A stretch of 64,000 bases of DNA from Clostridia bacterium (GTDB taxonomy: Bacteria > Bacillota > Clostridia > Christensenellales > Aristaeellaceae): assembly GCA_017512985.1 (NCBI GenBank), contig JAFWEJ010000015.1, positions 1 to 64,000 on the forward strand, read 5' to 3'. How positions within the stretch are numbered: the stretch's first letter is position 1; every line of letters starts with the position of its first letter. Made by a program: the position numbers and the translations under genes. A model generated the notes under the pieces. That model made no database searches. It had not been told where the DNA came from and was given only the letters and a program-made list of their open reading frames with translations. Shown one piece after another: positions 25,845 through 34,169 of the stretch.

Positions 25845-26642
25845 TTATTCCGCGAAGATGATGTCATCCCGGAGACGGTAAAGGGTGGCGCCGCATTTTT
25901 TGCGGCAGAAGAAACCGATCCACTCGTCGATATCCAGTTCATAGTCGTACATGACTTTCCCGTAGCGGAGGCCTTTGATCCGTTTGCCGGCGCGGTTGCT
26001 CTCCAGGGAACGGACGGAATCGGTTTCCGGATCGTAATCCGACATGAAGATCGCGCTGTGGGCACCCTTGCCGCCGGAATAGTCGCCGGTCATCTGGAAG
26101 AAATCACCTTTCCGGACCTGCTTCATGAAATCCCGTGCCAGCTCGATGTTTTCTTCTTTGGACAGGTTTTTGTCATACAGGAACTGCGCCGCCTCATAGA
26201 AGGGATTGCCGTCGGAAGCGGCGATTTCCTCCCAGCAGTAACCATAGGCGTAAGGCCTGCATTTTTTTTCGGGCAGGTTGTTGGGGATCTTCAGCTCCCT
26301 GTCCGGATATTCCGCCATGCGGTATTTCGCACGGGTCTGCCGGAAAAGGTGGACGGTGAAATTCTTGCAGACATAGATATCACCTTTGTAATGGGCGCGC
26401 TGGTACTTGCCGTCCGCCTTGTCATAGAGTTCTTTTCCCAGCGCGATGATATCTTCGATAAAAGCGTCCCGTGCTGTCGGTTCCGCCGGCCCGGGGGATT
26501 CTTCTTCGGTTTCCGCGTCGAGCGAGATCTCTTCCTCAACCTGATCCGGATCAGAATCTTCCGCCCGGACAGGGGCGGGAAAGACAGCTGACAGAAGCAG
26601 CAGAGCAGACAGAAGCAGCGCCGGGATCAAGTGCGGTTTCAT
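25845..26642 (-). CDS. Secreted protein, possible NlpC/P60-like fold
   Basis: About 265 residues with a signal peptide (IPALLLSALLLLSAVFPAPVRA) and an acidic low-complexity stretch to about residue 60. The mature part has GDIYVCKNFTVHLF (a single Cys) and later GAHSAIFMSDYDPETDSVRSLES, an order (Cys, then His, then a polar residue) seen in NlpC/P60-like cysteine peptidases. The similarity is weak and I do not claim activity. The ATG at 26642 overlaps the lacI-type stop (ATGA), so the two are cotranscribed. A longer upstream reading lies within the regulator gene and is discounted. Confidence 0.6.
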   Translation of the reverse strand: MKPHLIPALLLSALLLLSAVFPAPVRAEDSDPDQVEEEISLDAETEEESPGPAEPTARDAFIEDIIALGKELYDKADGKYQRAHYKGDIYVCKNFTVHLFRQTRAKYRMAEYPDRELKIPNNLPEKKCRPYAYGYCWEEIAASDGNPFYEAAQFLYDKNLSKEENIELARDFMKQVRKGDFFQMTGDYSGGKGAHSAIFMSDYDPETDSVRSLESNRAGKRIKGLRYGKVMYDYELDIDEWIGFFCRKKCGATLYRLRDDIIFAE

Positions 26643-27625
26643 CTGACGGTCTCTCCTTCGATGAGCATGCCGGAGACGGTCACCTGCTTCGGGATATGCG
26701 TTTCGGGGTTTTCGATCGCGTCTGTGATCAGAGAGAACACTTCCTTGGCGATCTGGACCGTATCCTGGCGGTAGGTTGTCAGGCGGGGCGTCATCATCTG
26801 GCTCATGCGGATTCCGTCGTAACCGACCAGGCTGATGTCCATCGGTACCCGGACGCCCTGGGTTTCCAGCAGCCACAGCGCGCCGAGGGAACTGTAATCG
26901 TCCGGGCAGAGGACGCAGGTGGGCCGGTCGTCCAGTTTCATCAGTTCACGGATGATTGCCGCGCATTCCGACGGGTTATGGAAATGGCCTTCCCGGACGT
27001 ATTCCACGGGAACGCGGATTCCCAGTTCCGCGCAGACTTTGTAGAATCCCGCAAGGCGTTCCCGGCTGACAGCGCCTTTTTCGCCCTGGATGAAGGCAAT
27101 GCGGTGATGGCCGCGGGCGTGGACGTGGCGGACGATCTGCTCCATGCTGGTACGGTTATCGCTGTTCACGCAGTCGCAGCCGTCATAGGTGTGGTCAATG
27201 ATCACGGTCGGAATGCTGCTTGTCGCAAGACGGATGATGCCGGCGGCGTCGTAGTCCGCCTGTACCACGATCACGCCGTCCAGGCTCCGCTGGCGGGCGT
27301 GCTCATAGTAATTGGTTTCGGGGAAACCGCCCTGGCCCAGGAAGGTCAGGTCATATCCCTGGGCGTCCGCTTCCCGGCGCAGTTCGTCGAAAAGGGAGCT
27401 GAAATATTCATGGTTCATCCGGTCCTCATAGAGGATGCCCAGGTTGTTGGAACGGCTCGTCTTCAGCGTCCTGGCCGCCGTGTTCGGGTAATAGCCCATA
27501 TCGCGGGCGGTCTGGCAGATGAAGGAGGTCCTTTCCCTGTTCTCGTTGGTCAATCCGTTCAGCGCCCTGGAGACCGTGGCAACGGAAACGCCGCAGACCT
27601 CGGCAATATCCTTTAATCTGACCAA
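26639..27625 (-). CDS. LacI-family transcriptional regulator
   Basis: A 328-residue regulator: N-terminal helix-turn-helix (LKDIAEVCGVSVATVSRALNG) and a type 1 sugar-binding core with PTVIIDHTYDGCDCVNSDN and DISLVGYDGIRMSQMM. A 13-base inverted repeat (27666-27700) lies directly upstream of the start and is probably its own operator. It is cotranscribed with a secreted protein. The effector sugar is unknown; the CUT2 transporter operon nearby is a possible second target but lacks an obvious copy of the operator. Confidence 0.9.
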   Translation of the reverse strand: MVRLKDIAEVCGVSVATVSRALNGLTNENRERTSFICQTARDMGYYPNTAARTLKTSRSNNLGILYEDRMNHEYFSSLFDELRREADAQGYDLTFLGQGGFPETNYYEHARQRSLDGVIVVQADYDAAGIIRLATSSIPTVIIDHTYDGCDCVNSDNRTSMEQIVRHVHARGHHRIAFIQGEKGAVSRERLAGFYKVCAELGIRVPVEYVREGHFHNPSECAAIIRELMKLDDRPTCVLCPDDYSSLGALWLLETQGVRVPMDISLVGYDGIRMSQMMTPRLTTYRQDTVQIAKEVFSLITDAIENPETHIPKQVTVSGMLIEGETVR

Positions 27626-27665
27626 AATAACGCCCCTGCCTTTCTATGGAATCCGCAAAAAAAGA

Positions 27666-27700
27666 AATCGTTTACGTTTGCAATAATAACGTAAACGATT
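27666..27700. promoter_or_regulatory. Operator-like inverted repeat upstream of the LacI gene
   Basis: AATCGTTTACGTT (27666-27678) and AACGTAAACGATT (27688-27700) form perfect 13-base arms separated by 9 bases. The core CGTTTACG resembles LacI-family half sites. It starts 41 bases upstream of the regulator's start codon. Confidence 0.65.
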
Positions 27701-27733
27701 ACGAAAGTCAATGCCGCAAATCAGTCCTGAACA

Positions 27734-28297
27734 TCAGTGATCCAGCCTTTTCATAACAGGGATCAGCAAGGCACAGACTACGATGGCAATGATCGTGTTG
27801 GGAAGCATGTAAGTGCCGTTGTACAGCGTTGAATACAGCACGGGGGTCATCCCGGTATAACCCATGAATTCTTCGGGCATATATTGTGCATAAACAGTTA
27901 CGCCGCTGATGAAATGGATGATGAAACGCGCGATGCAGCCAACGAGCGCGGCAACAGGAAGAAGATTATATTTTTTCTTAAAGATTCCTGCAAATCCGAC
28001 GAATGCATAGGCGACAGCATAGTCAAAAATGATGGACACCCAGCTGATAGCGCCGCCTGAAGCCAGGAAATACTTCAGCGTACCGAAGACCAGGCCTGCA
28101 CCGATGCCCCAGCCAAGTCCCCAGCGAACCGCAAAGATAATCAGGGGAATCATGACAAAGTCAATGCTTCCGCCGAAACCGCCGAATCCGGCCATGACCG
28201 GGATTTTCAGGTAGCTCAGCGCAAGGGACAGCGCGACGGAGATACCGCCTTCTGTCAGGCAGCGGACAGGGGTTTGTTTTCTACCGGTTTGAGACAT
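27734..28297 (-). CDS. thiT: Thiamine ECF transporter S component ThiT
   Basis: A 187-residue membrane protein with about six hydrophobic helices and the ThiT pattern: LTEGGISVALSLALSYLKI, GGSIDFVMIPLIIFAVRWG, and the thiamine-site region HFISGVTVYAQYMP with YNGTYMLPN. It binds thiamine and needs a separate ECF module. A TPP riboswitch with terminator lies in its leader, which confirms the substrate. AGGAGGAATGG-type ribosome site upstream. Confidence 0.93.
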   Translation of the reverse strand: MSQTGRKQTPVRCLTEGGISVALSLALSYLKIPVMAGFGGFGGSIDFVMIPLIIFAVRWGLGWGIGAGLVFGTLKYFLASGGAISWVSIIFDYAVAYAFVGFAGIFKKKYNLLPVAALVGCIARFIIHFISGVTVYAQYMPEEFMGYTGMTPVLYSTLYNGTYMLPNTIIAIVVCALLIPVMKRLDH

Positions 28298-28342
28298 AAT
28301 CCATTCCTCCAGTTATATGATCGTTTCCGGTTGCGGGCATAC

Positions 28343-28371
28343 AAAAATCCCACATGCTTTCGGCATGCGGG
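28343..28371 (-). terminator. Riboswitch-controlled terminator before thiT
   Basis: On the minus strand, CCCGCATGC, loop CGAAA, GCATGTGGG, then ATTTTTGT. It is the expression platform of the TPP riboswitch. Confidence 0.8.
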
Positions 28372-28420
28372 AAGCGGGGTCTGATAAGCGATGACAATCC
28401 ACAGGATTGACGCTCAGCTC

Positions 28421-28500
28421 GCTTCCCTACGGTAGGATTACCTACACAGGTTCCAAGGGTCGGGCAACGCCCTCTCAGCCGGAAACCGGCACCCCCAGCG
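28421..28500 (-). ncRNA. TPP riboswitch (THI element)
   Basis: The minus strand carries the conserved aptamer words in order: GGGGGTGCC, GGCTGAGAGGG, ACCC, GGAACCTG, GGTAATCC, TACCGTAGGGAAGC. Bound thiamine pyrophosphate should favour the downstream terminator and turn off thiT. Confidence 0.92.
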
Positions 28501-28525
28501 TCATTGTTCGCAACGGAACGGGGAT

Positions 28526-28553
28526 ATTATAGCATCGGGGAATGAAAAGTCAA
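28526..28553 (-). promoter_or_regulatory. Promoter of the TPP riboswitch-thiT transcript
   Basis: TTGACT (28553-28548), a 16-base spacer and TATAAT (28531-28526) on the minus strand, about 26 bases upstream of the aptamer. Confidence 0.6.
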
Positions 28554-28590
28554 CCGGTTGCACCATTGTTCTTTCATTGTTCAGCCTATT

Positions 28591-28885
28591 GACGGGAGCG
28601 AGGTTCGGTAATACGATTGCGATGCGATGAAGGAGATCCAGTAGGAAACAGGAATTCCGTCCAGAGAGCTGCCGGACGGTGCGAGGCAGCCGGAACTGTT
28701 CATCCGAAATACTCTCCGGAGCTGAGATCTGAAACCCGAAGGGGAAGTAGGAGACCCGGGGGCGCCCGATACAGCGCAAAGGATATGAAAGTATCCGGAG
28801 GCCGTTTCCGACGGAACGGCAAAAACGAGGTGGTACCGCGATGTAAATTCGCCCTCTGTGTCCTGGCGGACACAGGGGCTTTTTT
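28591..28885 (+). ncRNA. T-box riboswitch upstream of a sodium/solute symporter
   Basis: A classic T-box leader. Stem I shows the lower helix GGAGA (28632-28636) with UCUCC (28713-28717), the AGUA loop motif (28640-28643), AGAGAG (28663-28668) and the apical GGUGCGAGG. The conserved antiterminator word GAGGTGGTACCGCG ends at 28840. A terminator (28851-28885) follows. The specifier loop reads GAAATAC (28706-28712). If the base after the specifier is the usual purine, the codon is AAU (Asn); UAC (Tyr) is the next choice. It should switch on the gene when that tRNA is uncharged. Confidence 0.9.
28851..28885 (+). terminator. T-box terminator
   Basis: CCTCTGTGTCC and GGACACAGGGG pair across a 4-base loop, followed by CTTTTTTC. 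It competes with the antiterminator in the T-box leader. Confidence 0.85.
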
Positions 28886-28917
28886 CATGGCAGGGACCGC
28901 GGAAAGAAGGTTTTATT

Positions 28918-30501
28918 ATGGCACTCGGTGATCTCATCCTCATGATCGGCATGCTGGTAGTGTTTGTCGGCGTTATGATCTTTGTCGGCTTTTACTGCAG
29001 GAAGCATTCGACGGACGTAAACGGATTCGTCCTGGGCGGCCGGAGCGTCGGCCCGTGGCTGACGGCCTTCGCCTACGGTACTTCCTATTTCTCCGCCGTT
29101 ATCTTTGTCGGCTATGCCGGCCAGTTCGGCTGGAAATTCGGTATCGCATCCACCTGGGTCGGTATCGGCAACGCCCTGATCGGCTCGCTGCTGGCCTGGG
29201 TCATCCTCGGCCGCCGCACGAGGATCATGACACAGCACCTGTCCAGCGCGACGATGCCGGACTTCTTTGACAAGCGCTTCTCCGCGCTGTCCCTGAAGAT
29301 TGCCGCGTCCATTATTATTTTCATCTTTATGATCCCCTATACCGCGTCGCTGTATAACGGCCTGAGCCGCCTGTTCGGCATGGCCTTCCAGATTGACTAT
29401 TCCATCTGCGTCATCGCCATGGCGGTGCTGACCGCGATCTACGTCATCGTCGGCGGCTATATGGCTACCGCGGTGAACGACTTCATCCAGGGCCTGATCA
29501 TGCTGGTCGGCATCGTTGCGGTAATCGCTGCCGTGCTGGGCAGCCAGGGCGGCTTCATGGAATCCCTGAAGAAGCTGTCCGCCGTGCAGGATCCCGCTAC
29601 CGGAGAATTCCCCGGCGTGTTCAATTCCTTCTTCGGGCCGGATCCGCTGAGCCTGCTGGGTGTCGTGCTGCTGACGTCCCTGGGCACCTGGGGACTGCCG
29701 CAGATGGTCGGCAAGTTCTACGCGATCAAGAGCGAAGGCGCCATCCACAAGGGAACCATTATCTCCACCTTCTTCGCGATGGTGGTTGCCGGCGGCTGCT
29801 ACTTCCTGGGCGGCTTCGGACGGCTGTTTGACAACGCGAACATCTACAACGCCGAGGGCAAATTGATCTATGACGCAATTATTCCGGAAATGCTGTCCGG
29901 CCTGGCACCTTTCCTGATTGCTGTGGTGATCATTCTGGTGCTGTCCGCGTCCATGTCCACGCTGTCCTCCCTGGTGCTCACCTCCTCCTCCACGGTGACG
30001 CTGGACCTGCTGAAGGGCCGCGTCGTGAAGGACATGGATGAGAAGAAACAGCTGCTGATCATGCGGGCGCTGATCGTGGTGTTCATCGTGATTTCCGCCG
30101 CGCTGGCGATTGTGCAGGCCAAGTCCAGCGTCGCGTTCATTGCGCAGGCAATGGGCGTCAGCTGGGGCGCGATGGCGGGCGCTTTCCTGGCTCCCTTCCT
30201 GTACGGCCTGTACTGGAAGCGGACCACAAAGAACGGCTGCTGGGCATCCATGCTGTTCTCTTCGATCTTTATGATCATAGATATGCTGGCGAACCTGAAG
30301 GTGCTGAACCTCAGCCTCGGATTCCTGCAGTCCCCGATCAACGCGGGCGCGTTCTGCATGATTGCCGGCCTGATCATTGTACCGCTGGTCAGCCTGATCT
30401 CCAGGGCTCCGGACAAGGCCGCGGTGGACGCGATCTTCTCCTGCTATGAGCGGAAAGTGACCGTTACAGCCAAGGATTCCATTGAGACGGAAGAGCAATA
30501 A
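28918..30501 (+). CDS. Sodium:solute symporter (SSS family)
   Basis: About 527 residues with around 13 transmembrane helices and the LeuT-like SSS pattern: GGRSVGPWLTAFAYGTSYFSA near the N-terminus, TAIYVIVGGYMATAVNDFIQG, and SASMSTLSSLVLTSSSTVTLD, which contributes to the sodium site. It should import an amino acid or other solute with sodium. The T-box upstream implies that uptake responds to scarcity of one amino acid. ATG 28918 follows GAAAGAAGG. Proline, asparagine or an aromatic substrate are all possible. Confidence 0.88.
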   Translation: MALGDLILMIGMLVVFVGVMIFVGFYCRKHSTDVNGFVLGGRSVGPWLTAFAYGTSYFSAVIFVGYAGQFGWKFGIASTWVGIGNALIGSLLAWVILGRRTRIMTQHLSSATMPDFFDKRFSALSLKIAASIIIFIFMIPYTASLYNGLSRLFGMAFQIDYSICVIAMAVLTAIYVIVGGYMATAVNDFIQGLIMLVGIVAVIAAVLGSQGGFMESLKKLSAVQDPATGEFPGVFNSFFGPDPLSLLGVVLLTSLGTWGLPQMVGKFYAIKSEGAIHKGTIISTFFAMVVAGGCYFLGGFGRLFDNANIYNAEGKLIYDAIIPEMLSGLAPFLIAVVIILVLSASMSTLSSLVLTSSSTVTLDLLKGRVVKDMDEKKQLLIMRALIVVFIVISAALAIVQAKSSVAFIAQAMGVSWGAMAGAFLAPFLYGLYWKRTTKNGCWASMLFSSIFMIIDMLANLKVLNLSLGFLQSPINAGAFCMIAGLIIVPLVSLISRAPDKAAVDAIFSCYERKVTVTAKDSIETEEQ

Positions 30502-30525
30502 CGCATTAACTGACAGATGATAAGA

Positions 30526-30560
30526 CCCCTGTGCGGAAAGGACGCACAGGGGTTTTCATT
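30526..30560 (+). terminator. Terminator after the symporter gene
   Basis: CCCCTGTGCG and CGCACAGGGG pair around a 7-base loop, followed by TTTTCATTTTT. Confidence 0.8.
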
Positions 30561-30608
30561 TTTCCTGCCGCAGGGCGTTCGGACAGGCATTAAAATTGTT
30601 ACAGAAAT

Positions 30609-30637
30609 TTGACAAAAAAGACATTCCGGTATACAAT
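30609..30637 (+). promoter_or_regulatory. Promoter of the DUF3048 genes
   Basis: TTGACA (30609-30614), a 17-base spacer and TACAAT (30632-30637): near-consensus sigma-A promoter, 41 bases before the start codon. Confidence 0.65.
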
Positions 30638-30678
30638 AACCAGGATTCTTCGAATGAAAAAGCTGGAGGAATATGAAG

Positions 30679-31959
30679 ATGAAAAGAATACTGAGCCTGG
30701 TTCTGGCGCTTGCGCTGATCCTCAGCGTGACAGCCGCGGCGGCTGACGCGACTGCGATCGACGGAAAAGGAAAACGGCATATTAAGATCAACAAAGCCAA
30801 ACTGAACCCGTCCGCAGAAGAAATGATTGAAAACGGGATCAGCCCGACCACCGGCAGGGAAATAGAGAGCATAGTTATGCCGGAAGGCGCGGTCGGACTG
30901 CCTTATTCCATGCATTATACACCTGTTATGGTCCAGATCTCCAATGCGGGCGGCGGCGTGGGAGACAACAAAAAGGGACAGCCTTCAACAGCTCCGATCG
31001 GTATTCAGTATGCCGATGTGGTATATGAAGCAAGACAGGCGACCGGCCTGACCCGTTTCTCCGCTGTTTTCGCGGACGTTATCCCGTATTATGTCGGGTT
31101 TGTCCGCAGCACCCGCCTGACGCATATCCGCCTGCGCCAGGAATGGAACAGCGCGTACTGCACATCCGGCTATGCCAAGAAATATGTCAAGCCGGAAATA
31201 ACGAAGTACGGCGTCAGGAATCCCGAAGGCGCGAAAGAGGAAGACCCCGGCCTGCTCTTTGTCGGCGATTTCCCCAAGGTATGGAAAAAGTACGTGAAGC
31301 GGCTGGCTACGGCGACAAAGCCCAACAACGAACTGTTTGAACTGGCCAATATCATGTCGTTTGTCTATCTGAAGTATTACGAGATGGACCCGAAATCCGA
31401 ACAATACAAGAAGTACGCTCCTTTCAACCATACTTTCAAGTTTACGGATGAACCGGCCCAGTCTGACGATATCGCGGAGCATATTGAAATTACGTTCGGC
31501 GCGAAATCCCAGACCGACAGCATCCTGGAATATGATCCGGAAACGAATACCTATCTCCGCTATGTGCCGGGAAACGACGGGAAACCGATTCCTTACCGTG
31601 CCCAGAACCTGATCAATCCGCAGGATATCAAGAAAGACGGAGAAGTGCAGGTTACAACCGACAGCAGAGAGTACGGAGAGCAGATTTCCTTTACCAACGT
31701 GATCGTTCAGGCCATTACCATGAAGTGGAAAGGCAACGAGCAGCCGGATCCCACCCTGACCGGTTCCGGCAACGCGGATTATTTCATGGGCGGAAAGCAC
31801 TATACGGGCGTCTGGGAACGCAAGAATATGAACGACCGTACTGTCTTCTACGGCAAAGACGGCAATGAAATCTCGCTGCTGCGCGGAAAAACGCTCATCA
31901 TCCTGATGGACTACGACAAAACCAGAGGCGTGAAGTACGAAGAAGCGATAACAAAATAA
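30679..31959 (+). CDS. Secreted DUF3048 protein, copy 1
   Basis: About 426 residues with a signal peptide (ILSLVLALALILSVTAAAADA). The DUF3048 core is visible: PVMVQISN, YADVVYEARQATGLTRFSAVF, PYYVGFVRSTRLTHIRLRQEW and a C-terminal half with NVIVQAITMKWKGNEQPDP and GKTLIILMDYD. This family is common in Clostridia and Bacilli, exported or lipid-anchored, with no known activity. GGAGGA is 8 bases before the ATG at 30679; an in-frame ATG at 30673 is too close. The next gene is a diverged tandem copy. Confidence 0.85.
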   Translation: MKRILSLVLALALILSVTAAAADATAIDGKGKRHIKINKAKLNPSAEEMIENGISPTTGREIESIVMPEGAVGLPYSMHYTPVMVQISNAGGGVGDNKKGQPSTAPIGIQYADVVYEARQATGLTRFSAVFADVIPYYVGFVRSTRLTHIRLRQEWNSAYCTSGYAKKYVKPEITKYGVRNPEGAKEEDPGLLFVGDFPKVWKKYVKRLATATKPNNELFELANIMSFVYLKYYEMDPKSEQYKKYAPFNHTFKFTDEPAQSDDIAEHIEITFGAKSQTDSILEYDPETNTYLRYVPGNDGKPIPYRAQNLINPQDIKKDGEVQVTTDSREYGEQISFTNVIVQAITMKWKGNEQPDPTLTGSGNADYFMGGKHYTGVWERKNMNDRTVFYGKDGNEISLLRGKTLIILMDYDKTRGVKYEEAITK

Positions 31960-31982
31960 CCGGATCCGGGAACGGATCGGGC

Positions 31983-32011
31983 GGAACCACTGCAACGGTG
32001 GTTCCCTTTTT
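31983..32011 (+). terminator. Terminator between the two DUF3048 genes
   Basis: GGAACCAC and GTGGTTCC around a 7-base loop, then CTTTTT. Confidence 0.75.
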
Positions 32012-32061
32012 CGTAAAATACTGCCATGCCGGCGTATGAAATGCTGACGGGAGGAAACCAA

Positions 32062-33321
32062 ATGAAAAAGCTGATGGCCCTGGCCCTTGCGCTGATCCTG
32101 GCCCTGGGTACGGGCGCCGCCCTTGCGGACACGACCGCGGTCGACGGGCTTGCCCAGAGAAAAATTGAGATCCATAAGGCGGAACCGAATCCGTCCGCGG
32201 ATGAGATGATCGCGCAGGGGATCAGTCCCACAACCGGAAGGAAACTGGAACGGATCAGTTATCCGGAGGGCTTTTCCGGGACGGCGGTGACGAAAAAGTA
32301 CCAGCCCGTTATGGTCCAGATCTCAAACGACAGGAACGGGGTCGGATTTACGGAAGACGGAAAGCCGTATGCTGTCGCGCCTGTGAACGGATCGTATGCG
32401 GACATTGTCTATGAGGCGTGCCAGGTTATGGGCGGGGGAGAAACCCGCATGAGCATGATCTTCTCGGATACGGTGCCGGATTATGTCGGTTTTCTCCGCA
32501 GTACGCGCCTGACGCATGTCCGGATCCGCCAGGAATGGGACTGTGTTTTCTGCACATCCGGATACTCAAAGGCGGATGTTCCCCAGGAATGGAAAAAGAT
32601 GGGCGTGAAAACTCCGCTGAACGCCGGGAAAAAGGACAAGCTCCTGGTTTATCTCGGCGACGTGGGCAACAATAAACCCTGGAAGAAGTACGTGCGCCGC
32701 CTGAAGGGGATCAAGGACTACAACAATGAACTGTTTGAACTGGCCAGGATCCTGGACGAGATTGTTCCCCAGGACCATGTGCCGGCCAACCATACGTGGA
32801 AGTTTACAGATGAAAAAAACTACGACGGGGACGAAGCGGATATCATCTATGTGACATTCGGGAACGAGTATAAAACCGACAGCCGCCTGGAATATGATGA
32901 AGACGATAACGTCTATATCCGGTATGTGGCCGTGAAAAACCAGCCTGACAAGGAATACCGGGAATCTGTGCTGATTGATCCGAAAGATGTGGACGAAAAG
33001 AAAAACGGACTGCTTTCCTACCGGGTTGAGGCAAAGGAACGCGTACCCGGAAACACGATTACCTTCAGCAATGTGATCATACAGGGCATTACGATGCACT
33101 GGAAAGGTTCAACCCGTCCGGATCCGGTGCTGACGGGCACAGGGAACGCGGATTATTTCATCTGCGGGAAACATATTGCCGGCGTATGGGAACGGGAAGA
33201 CTACAACAGCCGCACTGTGTTTTACGACCAGAACGGTGAAGAAATCAAACTGCAGCGGGGGCGTACCCTGATTATCCTGATGGGATACAACAATAAAAGC
33301 AGCAAGGTCGCATACGAATGA
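32062..33321 (+). CDS. Secreted DUF3048 protein, copy 2
   Basis: About 419 residues with a signal peptide (LMALALALILALGTGAALA). It is alignable along its length to the upstream copy: the mature N-terminus KIEIHKAEPNPSADEMIAQG against KINKAKLNPSAEEMIENG, YADIVYEACQVMGGGETRMSM, and GRTLIILMGYN at the end. The two therefore arose by tandem duplication and have since diverged. GGGAGG lies upstream. No separate promoter is evident, so it may depend on readthrough of the terminator between the genes. Function unknown. Confidence 0.85.
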   Translation: MKKLMALALALILALGTGAALADTTAVDGLAQRKIEIHKAEPNPSADEMIAQGISPTTGRKLERISYPEGFSGTAVTKKYQPVMVQISNDRNGVGFTEDGKPYAVAPVNGSYADIVYEACQVMGGGETRMSMIFSDTVPDYVGFLRSTRLTHVRIRQEWDCVFCTSGYSKADVPQEWKKMGVKTPLNAGKKDKLLVYLGDVGNNKPWKKYVRRLKGIKDYNNELFELARILDEIVPQDHVPANHTWKFTDEKNYDGDEADIIYVTFGNEYKTDSRLEYDEDDNVYIRYVAVKNQPDKEYRESVLIDPKDVDEKKNGLLSYRVEAKERVPGNTITFSNVIIQGITMHWKGSTRPDPVLTGTGNADYFICGKHIAGVWEREDYNSRTVFYDQNGEEIKLQRGRTLIILMGYNNKSSKVAYE

Positions 33322-33340
33322 TCCTGGCGGCCGGTACGGA

Positions 33341-33367
33341 GGAACTGCCCCGGGGCAGTTCCTTTTT
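33341..33367 (+). terminator. Terminator after DUF3048 copy 2
   Basis: A fully palindromic GGAACTGCCCC / GGGGCAGTTCC stem followed by TTTTT. Confidence 0.8.
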
Positions 33368-33400
33368 CGTTACAATTATTGAGCGTTTTGTAACAAACCC

Positions 33401-33429
33401 TTGCTTTTTTTGTATAAATAAGATAAAAT
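33401..33429 (+). promoter_or_regulatory. Promoter of the OmpR-type two-component operon
   Basis: TTGCTT (33401-33406), a 17-base spacer and TAAAAT (33424-33429). Upstream, GTTAC at 33369 and GTAAC at 33390 form an inverted pair, and a further GGTTACG lies at 33443, which may be regulator sites. Confidence 0.5.
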
Positions 33430-33463
33430 TCAATATAGTATTGGTTACGAAAGGGTGTTTTCT

Positions 33464-34156
33464 GTGGGAAAAAGGATCCTCCTGGTTGACGATGAGCCTT
33501 TGATCCTGAAAGGCCTGAAGTATACACTTGAACAGGAAGGCTATGAAACGGACAGCGCCATGGACGGCGAAGAAGCCCTGGCCAAGTTTGAAACAGGGGC
33601 TTTCGACCTGATCCTCCTGGACGTGATGCTGCCGAAACTGGACGGCATCGCTGTATGCCAGCGTATCCGTGAGCGCAGCGACATCCCGATCATCATGCTT
33701 ACCGCAAAAGGTGAGGATATGGACAAGATCCTCGGCCTGGAGTACGGGGCGGATGATTACATGACCAAGCCCTTTAATATCCTTGAGGTCAAGGCGCGCA
33801 TCAAGACGATCCTCCGCAGGGTTGCCGGCAGCGTGCAGCAGCAGGAACACCGCGTGATCCGCGTCCACGATATGGAAGTCAACCTGATCAAGCGGAGCGT
33901 TACGCTGGGCGGCAAGGACATCAAACTGACCGCCAAGGAATTTGACCTGCTCCAGATGTTTGTGACAAACCGGGGCACCGTGTTCAGCAGGGAACAGATG
34001 CTCGAAACGGTCTGGAAATACGATTACGCCGGCGACGCCCGTACGGTGGACGTCCATATCCGCCGCCTGAGGGAAAAGATTGAACGGGACACTTCAAAGC
34101 CTGAATTCATCTTTACCAAATGGGGAGTTGGTTACTATTTCACGGATCAGGACTAA
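33464..34156 (+). CDS. OmpR/PhoB-family response regulator
   Basis: About 230 residues: receiver domain with VDDEP and phospho-acceptor Asp53 (LILLDVMLPKLDG), Lys in DDYMTKPF, and a winged-helix DNA-binding domain (GKDIKLTAKEFDLLQMF, RTVDVHIRRLREKIE). It starts at GTG 33464, set by AAGGG 8 bases upstream; a GTG at 33455 is inside that site. It is first in an operon with its kinase and a GerMN lipoprotein. Confidence 0.92.
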   Translation: MGKRILLVDDEPLILKGLKYTLEQEGYETDSAMDGEEALAKFETGAFDLILLDVMLPKLDGIAVCQRIRERSDIPIIMLTAKGEDMDKILGLEYGADDYMTKPFNILEVKARIKTILRRVAGSVQQQEHRVIRVHDMEVNLIKRSVTLGGKDIKLTAKEFDLLQMFVTNRGTVFSREQMLETVWKYDYAGDARTVDVHIRRLREKIERDTSKPEFIFTKWGVGYYFTDQD

Positions 34157-34169
34157 TCTCGCGTCATTC

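Noticed and set aside
28885..30498. A 537-codon open frame on the minus strand
   Set aside because: Antisense to the sodium/solute symporter, with a His/Gln-rich, low-complexity composition typical of shadow frames.
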